Counted from the stretch's first letter, positions 29,206 through 40,710 are shown. The stretch is 64,000 bases of DNA from Cacajao melanocephalus (GCA_963573385.1 CAUYLG010062808.1:1-64000), one strand, 5' to 3'. The notes: generated by a model from the letters alone, not told the origin. Numbers and translations: made by a program.

Positions 29206-30396
29206 GCTATTCTGCAACAGCAGGGACCTGCTTTTGGCCTAACCATTGCTAGGTTGTCACTATCGCCCTTCTGTAAGTGACAGTATAGCAAGGAGTTGCT
29301 CAGCATAAGCACAGATAAATACACAGGTAAGTCAACTTCTGTTGCTTAGAACTAAAAATGTTAATAGGAAAATCCTCAGCTTGCTTTGTCAACCTAGGAA
29401 AGGAAGTTGACCAGGAAAGCACAAAAGAGGGTGCTTCCGAGAAAATTAAATCACTTCAGCAGAATTTGAGGTATAAAATGAAGCATTGGGAAAAATGGAT
29501 GCTTTTATTGCTCCATATAATGGAAGTCAGAGGTTCTGCACATACATCAAAGAATATTTTAAGAATAACAGTTGTTCACTTGGACACTTCCAGGTAAAAC
29601 CAAAGGTTTGAATCCATGCTGGCATAGAAGACACAAGAAAGGGAAATCACAAATGACATGGCGGGAGCACAGAATCTCACTCGCGGCAGGCCTGTGGCCA
29701 GTGACACTCTTCAGTTTTCCTTGCCGTTGTCTGCTGCTCAGTCAGCTCCACGTGGTAGAAGAAGCTAACCACCAGATCCACATGGAGCTGTTGGGAATGA
29801 ATGCCACACTGGGCAAGCAGGGCCCTGTGGTTCCACAGGGAGGTGAGAGTACCAGGACTGCTTAGTGAAGAAGATGGGCACAAATGGAAACCAACCAAAC
29901 CACTTGACTGAATGCCGCTGCCCAGAAATATAGGTGACGAAGGCTAGGATTGGAGTGGGCATCAGTGAACCTGGTTAGAGCTTTCTGGGGTACTCAGAGG
30001 AAAAATTATGCAAAGTGAGTTGGGCAAATTGACTGTAGGAACTACCCGGATTTAGCAAGAGATAAGACAGGGCAGGAGTCTAGAGCAGAGAATGGAAAAA
30101 CCAGGCAAAGCAAGGCCCAGGGCTCAGGGCCCAGGCTGCCTCACCCAGAGCTTCAGGAACTTGGATAGGAATACCAGAGATAAGGCATACTCTAGTCCCC
30201 AGGACCTGGGGCCTCAGTTCGAAAGCTTTCTCCCCTTTTTTTTGCACGTAAATATAAAACAATGGCCAGCCATTAATGGTTGTCTCTCCCCCAGGTAAAA
30301 CACAGACAACTAAAGCAATAAAGCTTCACCAGCCAGACAAACTAATGATATATGTTCCAGGTAAGTGGTTATCTGCAAATCTGTCCTAGATCAAAT

Positions 30397-30398
<2 letters not shown>
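29206..30398. other. Single-copy sequence
   Basis: No named repeat and no supported coding region. Confidence 0.5.

Positions 30399-30441
<43 letters not shown>
30399..30441. repeat. (CT)n microsatellite
   Basis: A CT run with one TTT interruption near 30,428-30,430. It is a polypyrimidine tract on the plus strand. Confidence 0.96.
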
Positions 30442-30789
30442 GTTTTTTGGTCTGTAAACAGGCAGGAAAAATTGGGGTTTCCCAATCATGCACATGTACT
30501 TGCTGCTCAAATAAACAATCAACTGGAACTTTTTGGTGGCATGTGAGGCTTAGGATGTGATTTCCATTATCCAGTAAATCGTAAGCACACAATAAGCATA
30601 GTAGATTTAAAGTAGAGCCTATCTAAGTGAAGATGTTATTGCTAGAAGTATTTATTCAAATTTTCTAAAAATGTTCACTTGTGCTGTGTAAGAAAAATGT
30701 TGCATAGGATTCTAAAAGTGGCATAAAATATTGGCAAAAACCTACTGAGTGTACATTCTAGGAAAAATGACATGACCTCAAATAATGCT

Positions 30790-30960
30790 ATAACCACTAT
30801 AATCTGAGTATTTGTTATATTCAAAATGCTTTGTGTATATTGTTTACTTAATCCTCACAATAGCCCTATGAAAGAGATTAAATTATTTCAATTTTATTGA
30901 AGTTCAAAAAGGTTGAATTACTTGCAAAATTCACATGGTCACATGGTAAAAAGGACATCT
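30790..30960 (-). repeat. MIR SINE, antisense
   Basis: 'tttacttaatcctcacaata' then a decayed 'gaggttaagtaacttgc'-like part ('ggttgaattacttgcaaaat') and 'cacatggtcac' match antisense MIR. Confidence 0.65.
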
Positions 30961-31078
30961 TTTCTTTCTTCTATCTACATCTCCTCTTCTTTTTTTGTTT
31001 TTGTTTTTCAATCCCAATCTCTTTCCTCTAAAGATCTGGTCTTCAATATCCTCCTGTGGCTAAGGCATGTGCGCATGC

Positions 31079-31103
31079 ACACACACACACACACACACAC
31101 ACA
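31079..31103. repeat. (CA)n microsatellite, short
   Basis: Twelve CA units directly after 'gtgcgcatgcac', making a longer alternating purine-pyrimidine run. Confidence 0.95.
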
Positions 31104-32286
31104 GTGTGCTTCTATTGGGCCAATCATAGAACTCTGCTTTTCCGGTCATCTGATACAAATCAAACCAATCAGAGTTCTTCTTTAGTGTCTTCAAATTGGA
31201 ACTAAGGTGAGAGAGTTCCTTCTTTCTGACCCTCTTGTGAAATGAAGCTTGGGCACATGAACTTTGGGGTTGCCAAAGCACATAGTTCTAGCCTGTTGGT
31301 AGATGCTGGTTTGAGGAAAGAAAGCCAATACCAAGAAATAACTAGGAATATGAAATAAGAGACATCATAGATAGTGGTGTGCTGGTTAAGTGTTTAACAA
31401 TCAGTTCTCCAAATGTAGTTCTCACACAAACGGTGGTTGGTAATTCTCTTCAGGTAAGTAAACTGAAAGTAAATCAACAAAGACACATACTGGAGCTGGA
31501 CTCACTTTTCAGTGATATGAGTGTTTTGCCAAGTCAAATAATTGTTCTCAAAATCTGAAAGAGCTCATCAGTTTTTGATGCTATTCACAATGTAAGGACT
31601 ACAGATACAACACACTTCCAAGTTCATTGCATTTTCAACATTTTCTTCATCACTTTCTTAAGTCTAGAATCTAGACAATCAAAAAAACAATAGATTAAGC
31701 CTTGGTTTTAAGCATTTATTCATTTCAATGGTTTAAATGCCTCCGCTATGGCCATTTTCAAGCTTCCAAAATGACATCAATACATATGGAGTTGGAAAGA
31801 GATGCGTAATAGGACACCTCTGTACAAGGTTTCCACCATACCAATACCACAGATAGAAAGAATCTCAAGGGTGTAGATAATAGCCAAATGCAGCAAAATA
31901 ATGGAGAAGTAATGAGACTTTAGAATGTATTACTTTTGTATTTAATATAATTTTTACTCATGAGTTTATAGCATTCATTTTTTGATAATGTTGTATTTAA
32001 GAACTGGCTTACAAAATCCCTCAAAATCAAATGGTTGGCTCTCAAGAATTAGCATGAGCCAGATTCAGCATCCCACAGGTTCCTTTTATTCCTGAGAATA
32101 AATTTATTCCCACCCTGATTTCCAGAGCCTACAAATGCTCTAATTTGTTCAACCTATAGATAAAGTGGCTTTTCAGTTGCTTGCAACCAAAAAATCTTAG
32201 CTAATTTAAGAAGTCCCTCTTGACTAGAGTGGACAGGGAAGGCTTCATCAAAGAGGCAGGGCTACAGCTCCCACCTCTGAACTTAC
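31104..32286. other. Single-copy sequence
   Basis: No named repeat. A 'gtgctggttaagtgtttaac' stretch near 31,379 may belong to an old DNA transposon, but I cannot support it further. Confidence 0.45.
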
Positions 32287-32406
32287 CTTCACTTTTTGAA
32301 AAAATGGAAGAAATAGACATGCCTCCCACTTTAATAAAAAGACAACTTAGCTTCACTTTTTGAAAAAATTGAAGAAATAACCATGCCTCCCACTTTAATA
32401 AAAAGA
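32287..32406 (+). repeat. Tandem duplication, period 64 bp
   Basis: A 56-bp unit (32,287-32,342) recurs at 32,351-32,406 with three changes: one t for g (aaaaaatTgaag) and two in 'taacc' for 'tagac'. The 8-bp spacer makes the period 64. The high identity shows a fairly recent event. Confidence 0.95.
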
Positions 32407-33781
32407 ATCTTCAGCTCTGGAAAACCTGGCCATGCTGCGCCACGGTCCCTTTAAATGCTTCCCAGATGAAGAATGTTTAATCAGCTGAACAGAGACTCCA
32501 AGCCCTGCAGAACCCGGGAGGATGTCAGCAGCTCACAGCTTTGCTCCCAAGAGTCTCGGCATCATTCTGTGAAACTGCACAGGGTGGAGCCCTGGCTTCT
32601 CCCTGGAGGGGAAGTAGCTGCGGGAATGCCAGATGTGGCATTCCCACAGCAGCTGGTGGAGGGGCTGTGTCTCCCAGCGTGAGGAGCAGCCGCAGAGACA
32701 GAGCCCCGGAAGTTTGCCATTTCATAGGCCAAGGAGAACTCAAGCTACCTGGGGCTTGAGGCACCACAGGCTGATAAATAGAGCACAGTTCGGGTCTGAT
32801 TCTCCCACACTCCCTTTGTTTCCTTCCACCAGTGTTTGGAAAACCTGTTTAAAGAGTTATTCCAAGTGTTTTTTCAAACCTCTAATCTGTCTTCAAAAAT
32901 ATCCTGGAGGAGGAAATGAAGATTGTTTGCTGCAAAAGACAAGGGTGGAATGGCCAGGAAAAGTCTCTTCAGAACACCTAGATGAAAGCCACAAATGAGG
33001 GTGGGGAGAGCTTGGACAGAAGCCAGCCAGGACTACTGCCCTGCCTGGCCGGCAGTTTTTAGACTAAGGGAGTAACTGAAGTCCTCTGCTCTGTGTGAAG
33101 GCCAGGCTGGGGGATGCAGTGGAGGAGAGGTGGGGGTGGAGAGGCTGCAGAGGAAAAGGATGAGAGGGCTGGGAGTGGGGAAACGGTGGTCGGGGGAGGG
33201 TGGAAAGTATGCAGCTCATCTTAGATCTTGTTTAATGTACGGTTTCAGGCCAATGAGGTAAGAGATGGACCTTCAGCCCTGCATCCAAAGTTGATTAAAA
33301 TCCGGAAATTTTCCATAATTGGACCTCATTAATAAATTCCTCAGGGTTCTAGGAGGCTCTGTAGAGGTGAAACAAGGGTTTGGAGAGAGGAGAGCAACAG
33401 GAGGTTGTAAGACCCCAGACCACGGAGTTAATTCCGCTTAATCAGCCTGGAGAAACTCCATATCCACCAGGACTCACTGAGGCCTCCCACCCTCTGCAGC
33501 AGGGCAGGGATTTTTCTCATTCACTTCTCCTTATTTTTTAACCCCTATTTCCAACATGAATAACAAGCTGCCCCACAAGTTAGGACGAATGCTCCTCTTC
33601 CCTCCGGAGGACACTCCCTGTGTCTGTGGTAGGCATAATTCCAGCAGCCTGGGCGGGGGAGGCTTCTACCTCCCAGCCTCCTCTCTTCATTTTGCCACCC
33701 ACCATCTTCCACCACCCCCTGCTCCACCTGAGAACATCTATTCTCAGTTGTCAGCTTGACCTTGAATTCACATATAATCTC
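32407..33781. other. Single-copy, locally GC-rich sequence
   Basis: GC content rises between about 32,450 and 33,720, but CpG pairs are few, so this is not a CpG island. It holds the hairpin at 32,617-32,650 and a G-run cluster at 33,166-33,200. Frames of 60-120 codons overlap in several phases and look like chance. Confidence 0.5.
32617..32650. other. Hairpin-forming inverted repeat, 14-bp arms
   Basis: The arm at 32,617-32,630 pairs with 32,637-32,650 at 13 of 14 positions around a 6-base loop (agatgt). It lies in a GC-richer, non-repeat stretch. There is no known function. Confidence 0.85.
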
Positions 33782-34299
33782 TGTGATGTTTAATTTTATG
33801 TGTCAACTTGATTGGGCTAAAGGATGCCCAGGTAGCTGGTAAAACACTATTTCTGGTTGTGTCTGTGAGAGTACTTTTGCAAGAACTTAATATTTTAATT
33901 GGTAGACTGAGTAAAGAAGATCATCCTCACCAAAGTGGCCAGTCATCACCTAATCCATTGAGGACTGACTATAACAAAAAGGCTGAGGAAGGAAGAAGAC
34001 AGTCTCTCTGCTTGAGCTGGGACATCCGTCTTCTGCCCTCAGATATCAGCCCTCCCGGTTCTCCAGCCTTTGAACTTGGACAGGGATTTACATTAGTACG
34101 ATGCCCTCCCTGGCTTCTCAGACCTTTGGGCTTGGACTGGAGCTGCTCCACCAACTTTTCTGACTCTCTAGCTTATGTCCCACAGTCATACAGCAGATTG
34201 TGGGACATCTCAGCCTTCTTAATTATGAGAGCCAAATTCCATAATAAATCTCTTTCCATATATCCTATGAATTCTGTTTCTCTGCAGATTCCTAATACA
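33782..34299 (+). mobile_element. ERVL-type solo LTR (MLT2-like), sense
   Basis: Starts 'tgtgatgtttaattttatgt', contains 'ggtagactgagtaaagaaga', has a polyadenylation signal AATAAA at 34,243-34,248, and ends 'cctaataca'. The flanking 5-mers atctc (33,777-33,781) and atccc (34,300-34,304) fit a 5-bp target-site duplication with one change. A 172-codon plus frame (33,808-34,326) runs along the LTR and out of it, so it is not a gene. Confidence 0.75.
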
Positions 34300-35264
34300 A
34301 TCCCAAACCTTGAATTGAGACCTTAGCATTAGCTCATTGCCATGCCAAATCTTTAGTGGTTAACAAGTGGCAAGCTTGTTTGGTTTGTAATGTATCTTTT
34401 CTCTTTACGCTAGTAGAAGTGAGCCTGAGCTGCAAAACACCCAACAATCAGATACTTCAGAAAGAAAGAAATATAAATAAAGAGCCTGAGCAATGCCCAA
34501 ACTGGGAAGCCAACCTCCGAATAGGAGTGGGCCAGGGTCAAATGCAGGCTTTTGTCAGGATTCCAACTGGCTCATTCTCGTAGCATCTATCTCTTGCAAA
34601 TGTCTCCTTCCTTTCTTGAACATTTTAGTGAGGATAATTACCCAGAAATACTATGCAGCATGGAAGGGGGATTGCAGTTCAACCTCAAGAACCATCCCCA
34701 AGAACCATCAACTTCCACCCACATGCACACCAAGGGAGCTGGTCCTCAGCACCAGACTCACTCCCATCATGAGCAGTGTCTTCTATAAGATGTGACTTTT
34801 TTCATCTTGCAGGCTAGCTGAACCCCAGAGAAAAGGGAGTAGAGGAGGGAGATGGGAGAAAGGGTCAACTTACCAATGACAGTGGAACCTGAGAAGGTAG
34901 TCATCCCAGATGTGCAGCTACCTCCTTACCACACCCTCAACCCACGCCCATCTCCATGCCCCAATTTCAACCTAGGGAGCATGAGAGCAGGCTGCCTCCT
35001 TCACTTCCAACTTTGCCTCTCTTTTCCTATCTTCTTGCTAGAGTGCATTTGGAATGTTCCTTTCTCTTCGCTCTTCACCATTCCCTACTTTAACATCCCC
35101 TCATCCCATCCCAATACAGAAAATAAAAGGTTTCTTTGTGTTGCTCTCTTATGATTACAGAGAAATCTCAGGGGACCCAAGACTGACATGAACTGGCCCA
35201 GTTCTCTCTACCTACCTTTGGAAAGAGTCCAGGAAACTTCAAAACCCTGTCCCTGGGGTTCCAT
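34300..35264. other. Single-copy sequence
   Basis: No named repeat. Short overlapping frames up to 100 codons show no domain. Confidence 0.5.
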
Positions 35265-35935
35265 TCCAACTACTTTACATTCTGGAAAAGTCAAAACTCT
35301 GGCGACAGGCCAGTGTGAAGGACTGAGGGAGGGTTGAATAGGTATAGGTGGAGCTCAGTGGGTTTTGAGGGTATTGAAAACACTCTATATGATACTATAA
35401 TGGTGGTACATGTCATTATATAGATGGTCCTGGACTTACAATTTTTTGACTTTATAATAGTGTGAAACGATTGCAATTTCAATGCACTTTGAATTTCCAA
35501 TTTTGATCTTTTCCGAAGCTAGTGACAGAGTATATGAGATATTCAACACTTTATTATAAAATAGGCTTTGTGTATTTGTGTTAGATGATTTTATGCAAAT
35601 GTAGGATAATGTAAGTGTCCTGAGCATGTTTAAGGTAGGTTAGATATATTAAATGCATTTTCAACTTACAGTGAGTTTATCTAGACATAGCCCCATCTGA
35701 GTTGAGGAGCATTCTCACATTTGTCCAAGCCCATACAGGGCACAACACTGAGAATGAACCCTAATTAAACTGTGGCTTTGAGGTGTTAATGATGTGTCAG
35801 TGTAGGTCCTTCTGTTGTAACAAAAATGTACCACTCTGGTGGGGAATGCTGATAATGGGAGAAGCTATGCATGTGTGGGGGCAGGAGTCATGTGGGAACT
35901 CCGTACCTTCCTCTCAAAAAAAGTGTTTTATGTGA
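35265..35935 (+). mobile_element. L1M 3' end, sense, split by a DNA transposon
   Basis: 'gatactataatggtggtaca' (35,391) and, beyond the insertion, 'aatgatgtgtcagtgtaggt' and 'gctatgcatgtgtgggggca' are the ordered sense 3' UTR pattern of an L1M (MB/MC-like) element. Removing 35,421-35,717 makes the two parts continuous. Confidence 0.75.
35421..35717. mobile_element. Short non-autonomous DNA transposon (Tigger/MER-like)
   Basis: About 297 bp inserted in the L1M 3' end. The ends are an imperfect inverted pair: 'atggtcctggacttac' at the left against 'gttgaggagcatt' at the right. The interior has the 'cctgagcatgtttaaggtag' pattern I associate with TcMar/Tigger-type MITEs. The insertion site is TA-rich ('cattata'). 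The family name is unverified. Confidence 0.6.
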
Positions 35936-35982
35936 TAACAGATAATGCTTAATGAATGCTTGTTCTATGCTAAATTTTAAAA

Positions 35983-36010
35983 AACCTAATTCCGACCCAG
36001 GAATTAGGTT
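35983..36010. other. Perfect 11-bp inverted repeat
   Basis: 'aacctaattcc' (35,983-35,993) and its exact reverse complement (36,000-36,010) flank a 6-base spacer (gaccca). It lies between an L1M end and an Alu. It could be a two-fold protein site or a chance palindrome. Confidence 0.9.
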
Positions 36011-36153
36011 CGGCATTCCCCAGGAGGGAGGACGGTGCTGGGCGTCATCTCGTAATTGCTACTTACAGCCTGGGCCACTTTTCACCCGGAACTGGGCTTT
36101 TCAGGGCTTGGTCAGGTTTCACCTGGAATTTCGCCCTTAAAAAGTGAAGGGTG

Positions 36154-36452
36154 AGGCCGGGTGCAGTGGCTCACACTTGTAATCCCAGCACTTTGGGAGG
36201 CTGAGGCAGGCAGATCACAAGGTCAGGAGTTCGAGAACAGCCTGGCCAACACAGTGAAACCCCATCACTACTAAAAATACAAAACTTAGCTGGACGTGGT
36301 GGCGGATGCCTCTAATCCCAGCTACTCAGGAGGCTGGGGCAGGAGAATTGCTTGACCCCGGGGGCAGAGGTTGCAGTGAGCCAAGATAGTGCTGCTGCCC
36401 TCCAGCCTGGGTGACAGAGCTAGACTCTGTCTCAAAAAAAAAAAAAAAAAAA
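36154..36452 (+). mobile_element. Alu (AluS-like), sense
   Basis: Complete dimeric Alu with a 20-base A tail. The target-site duplication GAAGGGTG lies at 36,146-36,153 and 36,453-36,460. The 'atcacaaggtcaggagttcg' stretch is Sc/Sp/Y-like. Confidence 0.96.
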
Positions 36453-36460
36453 GAAGGGTG

Positions 36461-37118
36461 GATGAAGAGGGGGTTCATTTTTTACTCCACATATATTTAT
36501 AACTTGGAATTTTACAAGAATACCTCCATGTCTTTCTTCTATAAAAATACAATAAAATAAATAGAACTTTCCAATATTGCTTAGTTAAGCCTCTGATTTC
36601 AATTATAAACCAGATGTCTGCTTGAACCTTTCTACTGTCATGGATCCATTACACTTGGTCTGCACTCTGCTTCTGATGCCTAAGATGGGTGAATCCCCTC
36701 CCTGTGATTTTCTTGCCTTTATTCCTCTTCGTCCTCTGCTTTGGCCCTGCTGCCTCAATGTAGCCCTGTACCAGCATGTCACAAACTCTGTCTGCTTCTC
36801 TGTTTCTGCAAGAAACCCAGGCTCACTCAGCTTTTCATGAGTTTGGCAACTCCATGGGGAATTACAAGAAAGCATCGCAGGGTTGCATCCCCAGCTCCCT
36901 TGGGGAGTAAACTCCATTCCCTCCCACTGCCTGCCTTCCTCAACACCCCCACCAGAACTCTCATGAATCCATTTCTTTCCATCTTCTTCCAAAGTAACAG
37001 AAGCTAACTCTAGTGGACTTAAACCAAAAGGGGAACTATGTTAGGATGAGAGGGTCTCAGGAAATCCAGACGGACCATAAGATCCGCGGAACCCTGGCGT
37101 CTGTGGGCCTCTCCTCTC
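36461..37118. other. Mostly single-copy sequence
   Basis: The stretch from about 36,995 ('gtaacagaagctaactctag') resembles the start of an old dispersed repeat also seen at 42.5 kb. Nothing else is named. A 129-codon minus frame (36,603-36,992) shows no domain. Confidence 0.4.
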
Positions 37119-37333
37119 TATGAAATGGAGATGGCTGTGGATGTGGGATGCTCTCTGTACCTGAAGCATCCAGTTTGTAGTGGGTTCTCAGGAAATACTG
37201 ATTCTCTTCTTCCTTTACATAGGCCCGTGACTCCATGAGAGTGATCTTTCTACAACATCATGTGGCTATGCCACTTCCTTGCTTAAAACCGTTCTGTGGC
37301 TCCTCAGCTAGGAGCAGAAAGTCCTAGCTCCTC
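37119..37333 (+). repeat. Local duplication B, copy 1 (L2-derived)
   Basis: From 'tatgaaatggagatggctg' to 'aagtcctagctcctc'. It matches 37,803-38,030 in the same orientation with many shared non-L2 features, such as 'tactgattctct' and 'tcctttacatagg'. The later part is sense L2 sequence. Confidence 0.85.
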
Positions 37334-37694
37334 CATCTGCAGTTTTCTCTCTGCAGTTGTCTTTCTCTGCTTCTCCATCCATGCAGTGGGCTGTAGCTGT
37401 CCCTTAGCACCCAAGTGTCCAGCTACGCAGAAAGAAAACTGGCTCCTCAGCACCCTAACCCTGAGTTCCTGGAAAGCAGTGTCAGACTGGCCCTTGTCTA
37501 ACAATCTCAACCAGGAGGAAAGGGGTCTTGGAGCAATGAGTCATGCGAAAGGGGAACAATCCACAGCTAGGCATGCGCAGGCATGATCGCAATCTCGCAG
37601 ACGGCTAAGGAAAATTCCTCTGAAGATTTGATATTTGGGTATAGTTTCCAAAAGGGCATTTGTTTTGTTTTCATTGAAGGAAAACAAAGCACAG

Positions 37695-37815
37695 ACTTTG
37701 ACATCAGATCCATTTGGTTTTGAATCTCAACTTGGTCACTTAATAATAACTGCACAGTGTTGAGAAAGCCACTTAAGCCCTCTGGTCCTCAATGCCCTCA
37801 TGTATGAAATGGAGA
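37695..37815 (+). repeat. MIR SINE fragment, sense
   Basis: 'gacatcagatccatttggtt' then 'gagaaagccacttaagccct' and 'tgtatgaaatgg' follow MIR. Its end is part of duplication B. Confidence 0.6.
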
Positions 37816-38400
37816 TGGCTGCCGTTCACAGGGTGGCCACGGGTGTCGGATGCTCTCTTTATCTGAAGTTTGTGGTGGGTTCTTGGGAAGTACTGATTCT
37901 CTTTTTCCTTTACATAGGTCCTTGACGCCGTGAGAGTGATCTTTCTACAGCACCATGTAGCCATGCCACTCCCTTGCTTAAAACCCTTCTGGGGCTCCTC
38001 ATATTCCTCAGCATAAAGTCCTAGCTCCTCAAGATAATATAAAAAGCCCTGAAAGCGCTCTCTGCTGTCCTCTCCACTCACTCCCCACCACTCCTGTGCC
38101 CCCACCATGGAAACGACTTACTGTTCCCAGCACCCCTCGTGCTCTCTCTCCTTCCCTGTTCCTCTTTCTCACACCGACTCCCCAGCCTTGTCTGCCAATG
38201 TCTACTCCTTCCTAGGGTCTATTTACTCAGGAAAATCCTCCTCGGCCATCACTTCCATCCACAATGTTGTACTAAGAGTCTCTTCCAGATGCTCCTGGTT
38301 GGAACCCTCCTCACTGTCCCTGAGAACCAGCCCGGACAGTGAGAATAGCCTTAGAAACTATGCTTTGCAAGGCAGTCCACTCCACTGCTGTCTTCTAGAA
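37803..38400 (+). repeat. Local duplication B, copy 2, running on into sense L2
   Basis: 37,803-38,030 matches copy 1. 37,974-38,064 matches copy 3. Beyond this the sense L2 pattern continues ('cttccctgttcctctttctc', 'aaatcctcctcggccatcac') to about 38,400, so this is the most complete copy and the likely source. Confidence 0.75.
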
Positions 38401-38974
38401 GGTTCTACCACTCCCATCCTAACTGGCAATAGAGCCAAAAATGCCTCTCCATAATTTTCACCCAATGATCTTGGATTTTACTGTAGAACAACCCTCAAAT
38501 TACTTGGAGCTTGAATCTTACTACCGCAAATCTATCCTTCCATTCCTTTTACTGGACCTCAAGATAAGTGGTCCAGTGAACATCCATCATCCTGTAATAT
38601 TCTCGAATTTTTCAGTATTCTTCTCAAACCCTGGTGCTTTTAGATGAGTTCAACCACCACCTCCCTCATGATGGATCCTATAGACGTATGCAGCCTCAGA
38701 CTGAACGGCTTTTTTTAATCCAGGTAAGCCAACCTGCCTAGGTCCTGTGAGCTTCTGGTCAACCACTGGCCCTCCTAGCCCTTAGCATATGACCTGCCGT
38801 AGTGTGAGGTCCTATCTCTCCCCACTCGCAGACTTATGCAAGTGCCTAAAGTTACACAACAAGCCAAGGCAGAGACTAGGAGATGTCTCAAGATTTATAA
38901 TCTGTAGTCTAGAGTGGTTTAGCAATTCACTTGTCCACAATTCTTTGAACTCATGGCCTTATATATGTTAATAA
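38401..38974. other. Single-copy sequence
   Basis: No repeat family or gene recognised. Confidence 0.45.
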
Positions 38975-39140
38975 TAGTAAATATGGCTAACGCATATTGA
39001 AGGTTTACTCTGTGCCAGGATAGGCTAAGAAATATATATGAGTTTTCTCATTTAAGCCTCACAAGTCCTTAAGAGTTTTACAGATGAGGAAACCGAAGTT
39101 TAGGGAGATTAAGAAATGTAATCCACTAGCTTAATAGAAT
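38975..39140 (-). repeat. MIR SINE, antisense
   Basis: 'gtttactctgtgccaggata', 'tctcatttaagcctcacaag', then 'ttttacagatgaggaaaccg': antisense MIR, well ordered. Confidence 0.8.
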
Positions 39141-39624
39141 GAAGGCTTTAGTTAGACATCAAATCAGTAAGGTCTCAGAGCATATTAAATATGACAGCTG
39201 TGAACTCCTATATTTCTTTTCTAAAAATAGGAATCTCCTGATTTTAAACCCCCTAGTGACCAGACTTGATTTCAATTAAACACAGAAGAAGATAACTACA
39301 TCAATCAGGTGAAATCTGGGGGTACAGAGTACTAGCATAGCCCGCAGGGCACAGTCTTCCCAAGTGTTCTCCTAGGCATGGACAGGCCCCTCCTTATGAG
39401 ACGTTCAGAAGTCCTAGAGCTTTTGCCTCACCCACTCACCCTGTTTCTAACCCTGAATGTGGTGTGAGAAAAGGTCTTGCAGCCTTGAAAAGCTTCTGTA
39501 GACATTTGCTGTTTCTCTTACATTTATATAACAAGGCTCATCTCTGATTAATTTGATGCCCTCCAGTCAATCTGGTGTCAGAACTTCAAATTGTGATAAA
39601 ACCTTATTTATTTATTGAACACAG
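39141..39624. other. Single-copy sequence
   Basis: Nothing recognised. Confidence 0.45.
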
Positions 39625-39735
39625 TTGCTTAAAACCCTTCTGGGGCTCCTCATATCCCTCAGCGTAAAGTCCTAGCTCCTGAAGATAACATAAAAAGCCC
39701 TGAAAGTGCTCTCTCTCATAAAAAGCCCCGAAAGC
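39625..39735 (+). repeat. Local duplication B, copy 3, partial
   Basis: 'ttgcttaaaacccttctggg' to 'gaaagtgctctctct' matches copy 2 more closely than copy 1. At its end 'cataaaaagcccYgaaag' is repeated in tandem (about 39,689 and 39,717). Confidence 0.85.
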
Positions 39736-40304
39736 CAGTAATAATTTCTTTTTACAGCTAAGCCGTGAAATGAGAAACTGGCATTGGGTTAGGTCGGCTC
39801 CCAGGTAAAAGAGTGCTCATCAGCCTAGTGGCTTTCTGGTAACACTGATCCACCCGGGACTGGCGGCTAAAGATGTTCTTGGTCACGTCCCTTCCCTTGT
39901 AATCCCTGTACGATGAACAGAGCTTTGTCCACCAAACCTTTCACCCAGTCCTGGAGCTCAGAAGGACGAGAAGCTGTCAGCCAATGTTCTGGACAAATGC
40001 TCCCCATGGAAATTTCTGCTAATTGAACTCAGATCTTGCCTTGCTTGTTCTGAAGCAGGATCAGAGATCTGACTGCTGACTGTGTGGCTTCCCAGAAGAT
40101 TTGGAAACATGCTTGATGTGGGTATGGGATAGGGACAGGGGAATTCTTGTGGCCTGGGGGCAGAAGAGGGCTCCAAACACAACATTAGGGCTTGGCAAAA
40201 CCCAAAAACACCATGCCAAGACCTTTTCCCTTCACTTTTAAGCCCATTTGCATTTGAAAGGGAACTTAGTCCTCATTTCAGGAGTGAGTACACATTAGTC
40301 ATTA
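39736..40304. other. Single-copy sequence
   Basis: Nothing recognised. Confidence 0.45.
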
Positions 40305-40486
40305 GTGTACAGTGATAGTAGCACTGGGGACTCATATGTAGAATGCCCCACCCCTTTTTTTTCCTATTCAATTTCTTCTTATCCACCAGAATCCAGTTAA
40401 TTTCCACCAGGAATTCTCCATCAAGTCTAGCTCACAGTAAGTACTAGCCTATGACAACATAACCCTTGTTGCTAGAAAGATATCCC
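40305..40486 (+). repeat. Local duplication C, copy 1 (partner at 41,586-41,764)
   Basis: Shares with its partner 'gtgtacagtgatag', 'actggggactcata', the T run followed by 'cctat', 'tccatcaagtctagctcaca' and 'ttgctagaaagatatcc', in the same order and orientation, at about 85-90% by eye. I recognise no dispersed family in it. Confidence 0.88.
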
Positions 40487-40559
40487 TTGACATGTGCAGC
40501 CTATGGCATCTCTTGAAATTTTCAAACCATGTGTATTGATACGTATATACATACATGTG

Positions 40560-40710
40560 CATATTACAATTTTTCATGCACTTACTCAAAAACTGTTTAC
40601 TGGTAACCTACTGCTGCCAGACACTGCGCTGGGGACTACGGAGATGACGGAGAAAAAGGTAAGCAAGGTCTTGACCTTTGCAGAACTCACAGTGGGGAAC
40701 TGTATGACTC
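40560..40710 (-). repeat. L2 LINE 3' end, antisense
   Basis: 'ctgccagacactgcgctggg' and 'ctttgcagaactcacagtgg' match the antisense L2 tail. Confidence 0.6.

Noticed and set aside
33808..34326. 172-codon plus-strand frame
   Set aside because: Runs along and out of an ERVL-type LTR, which has no coding role.
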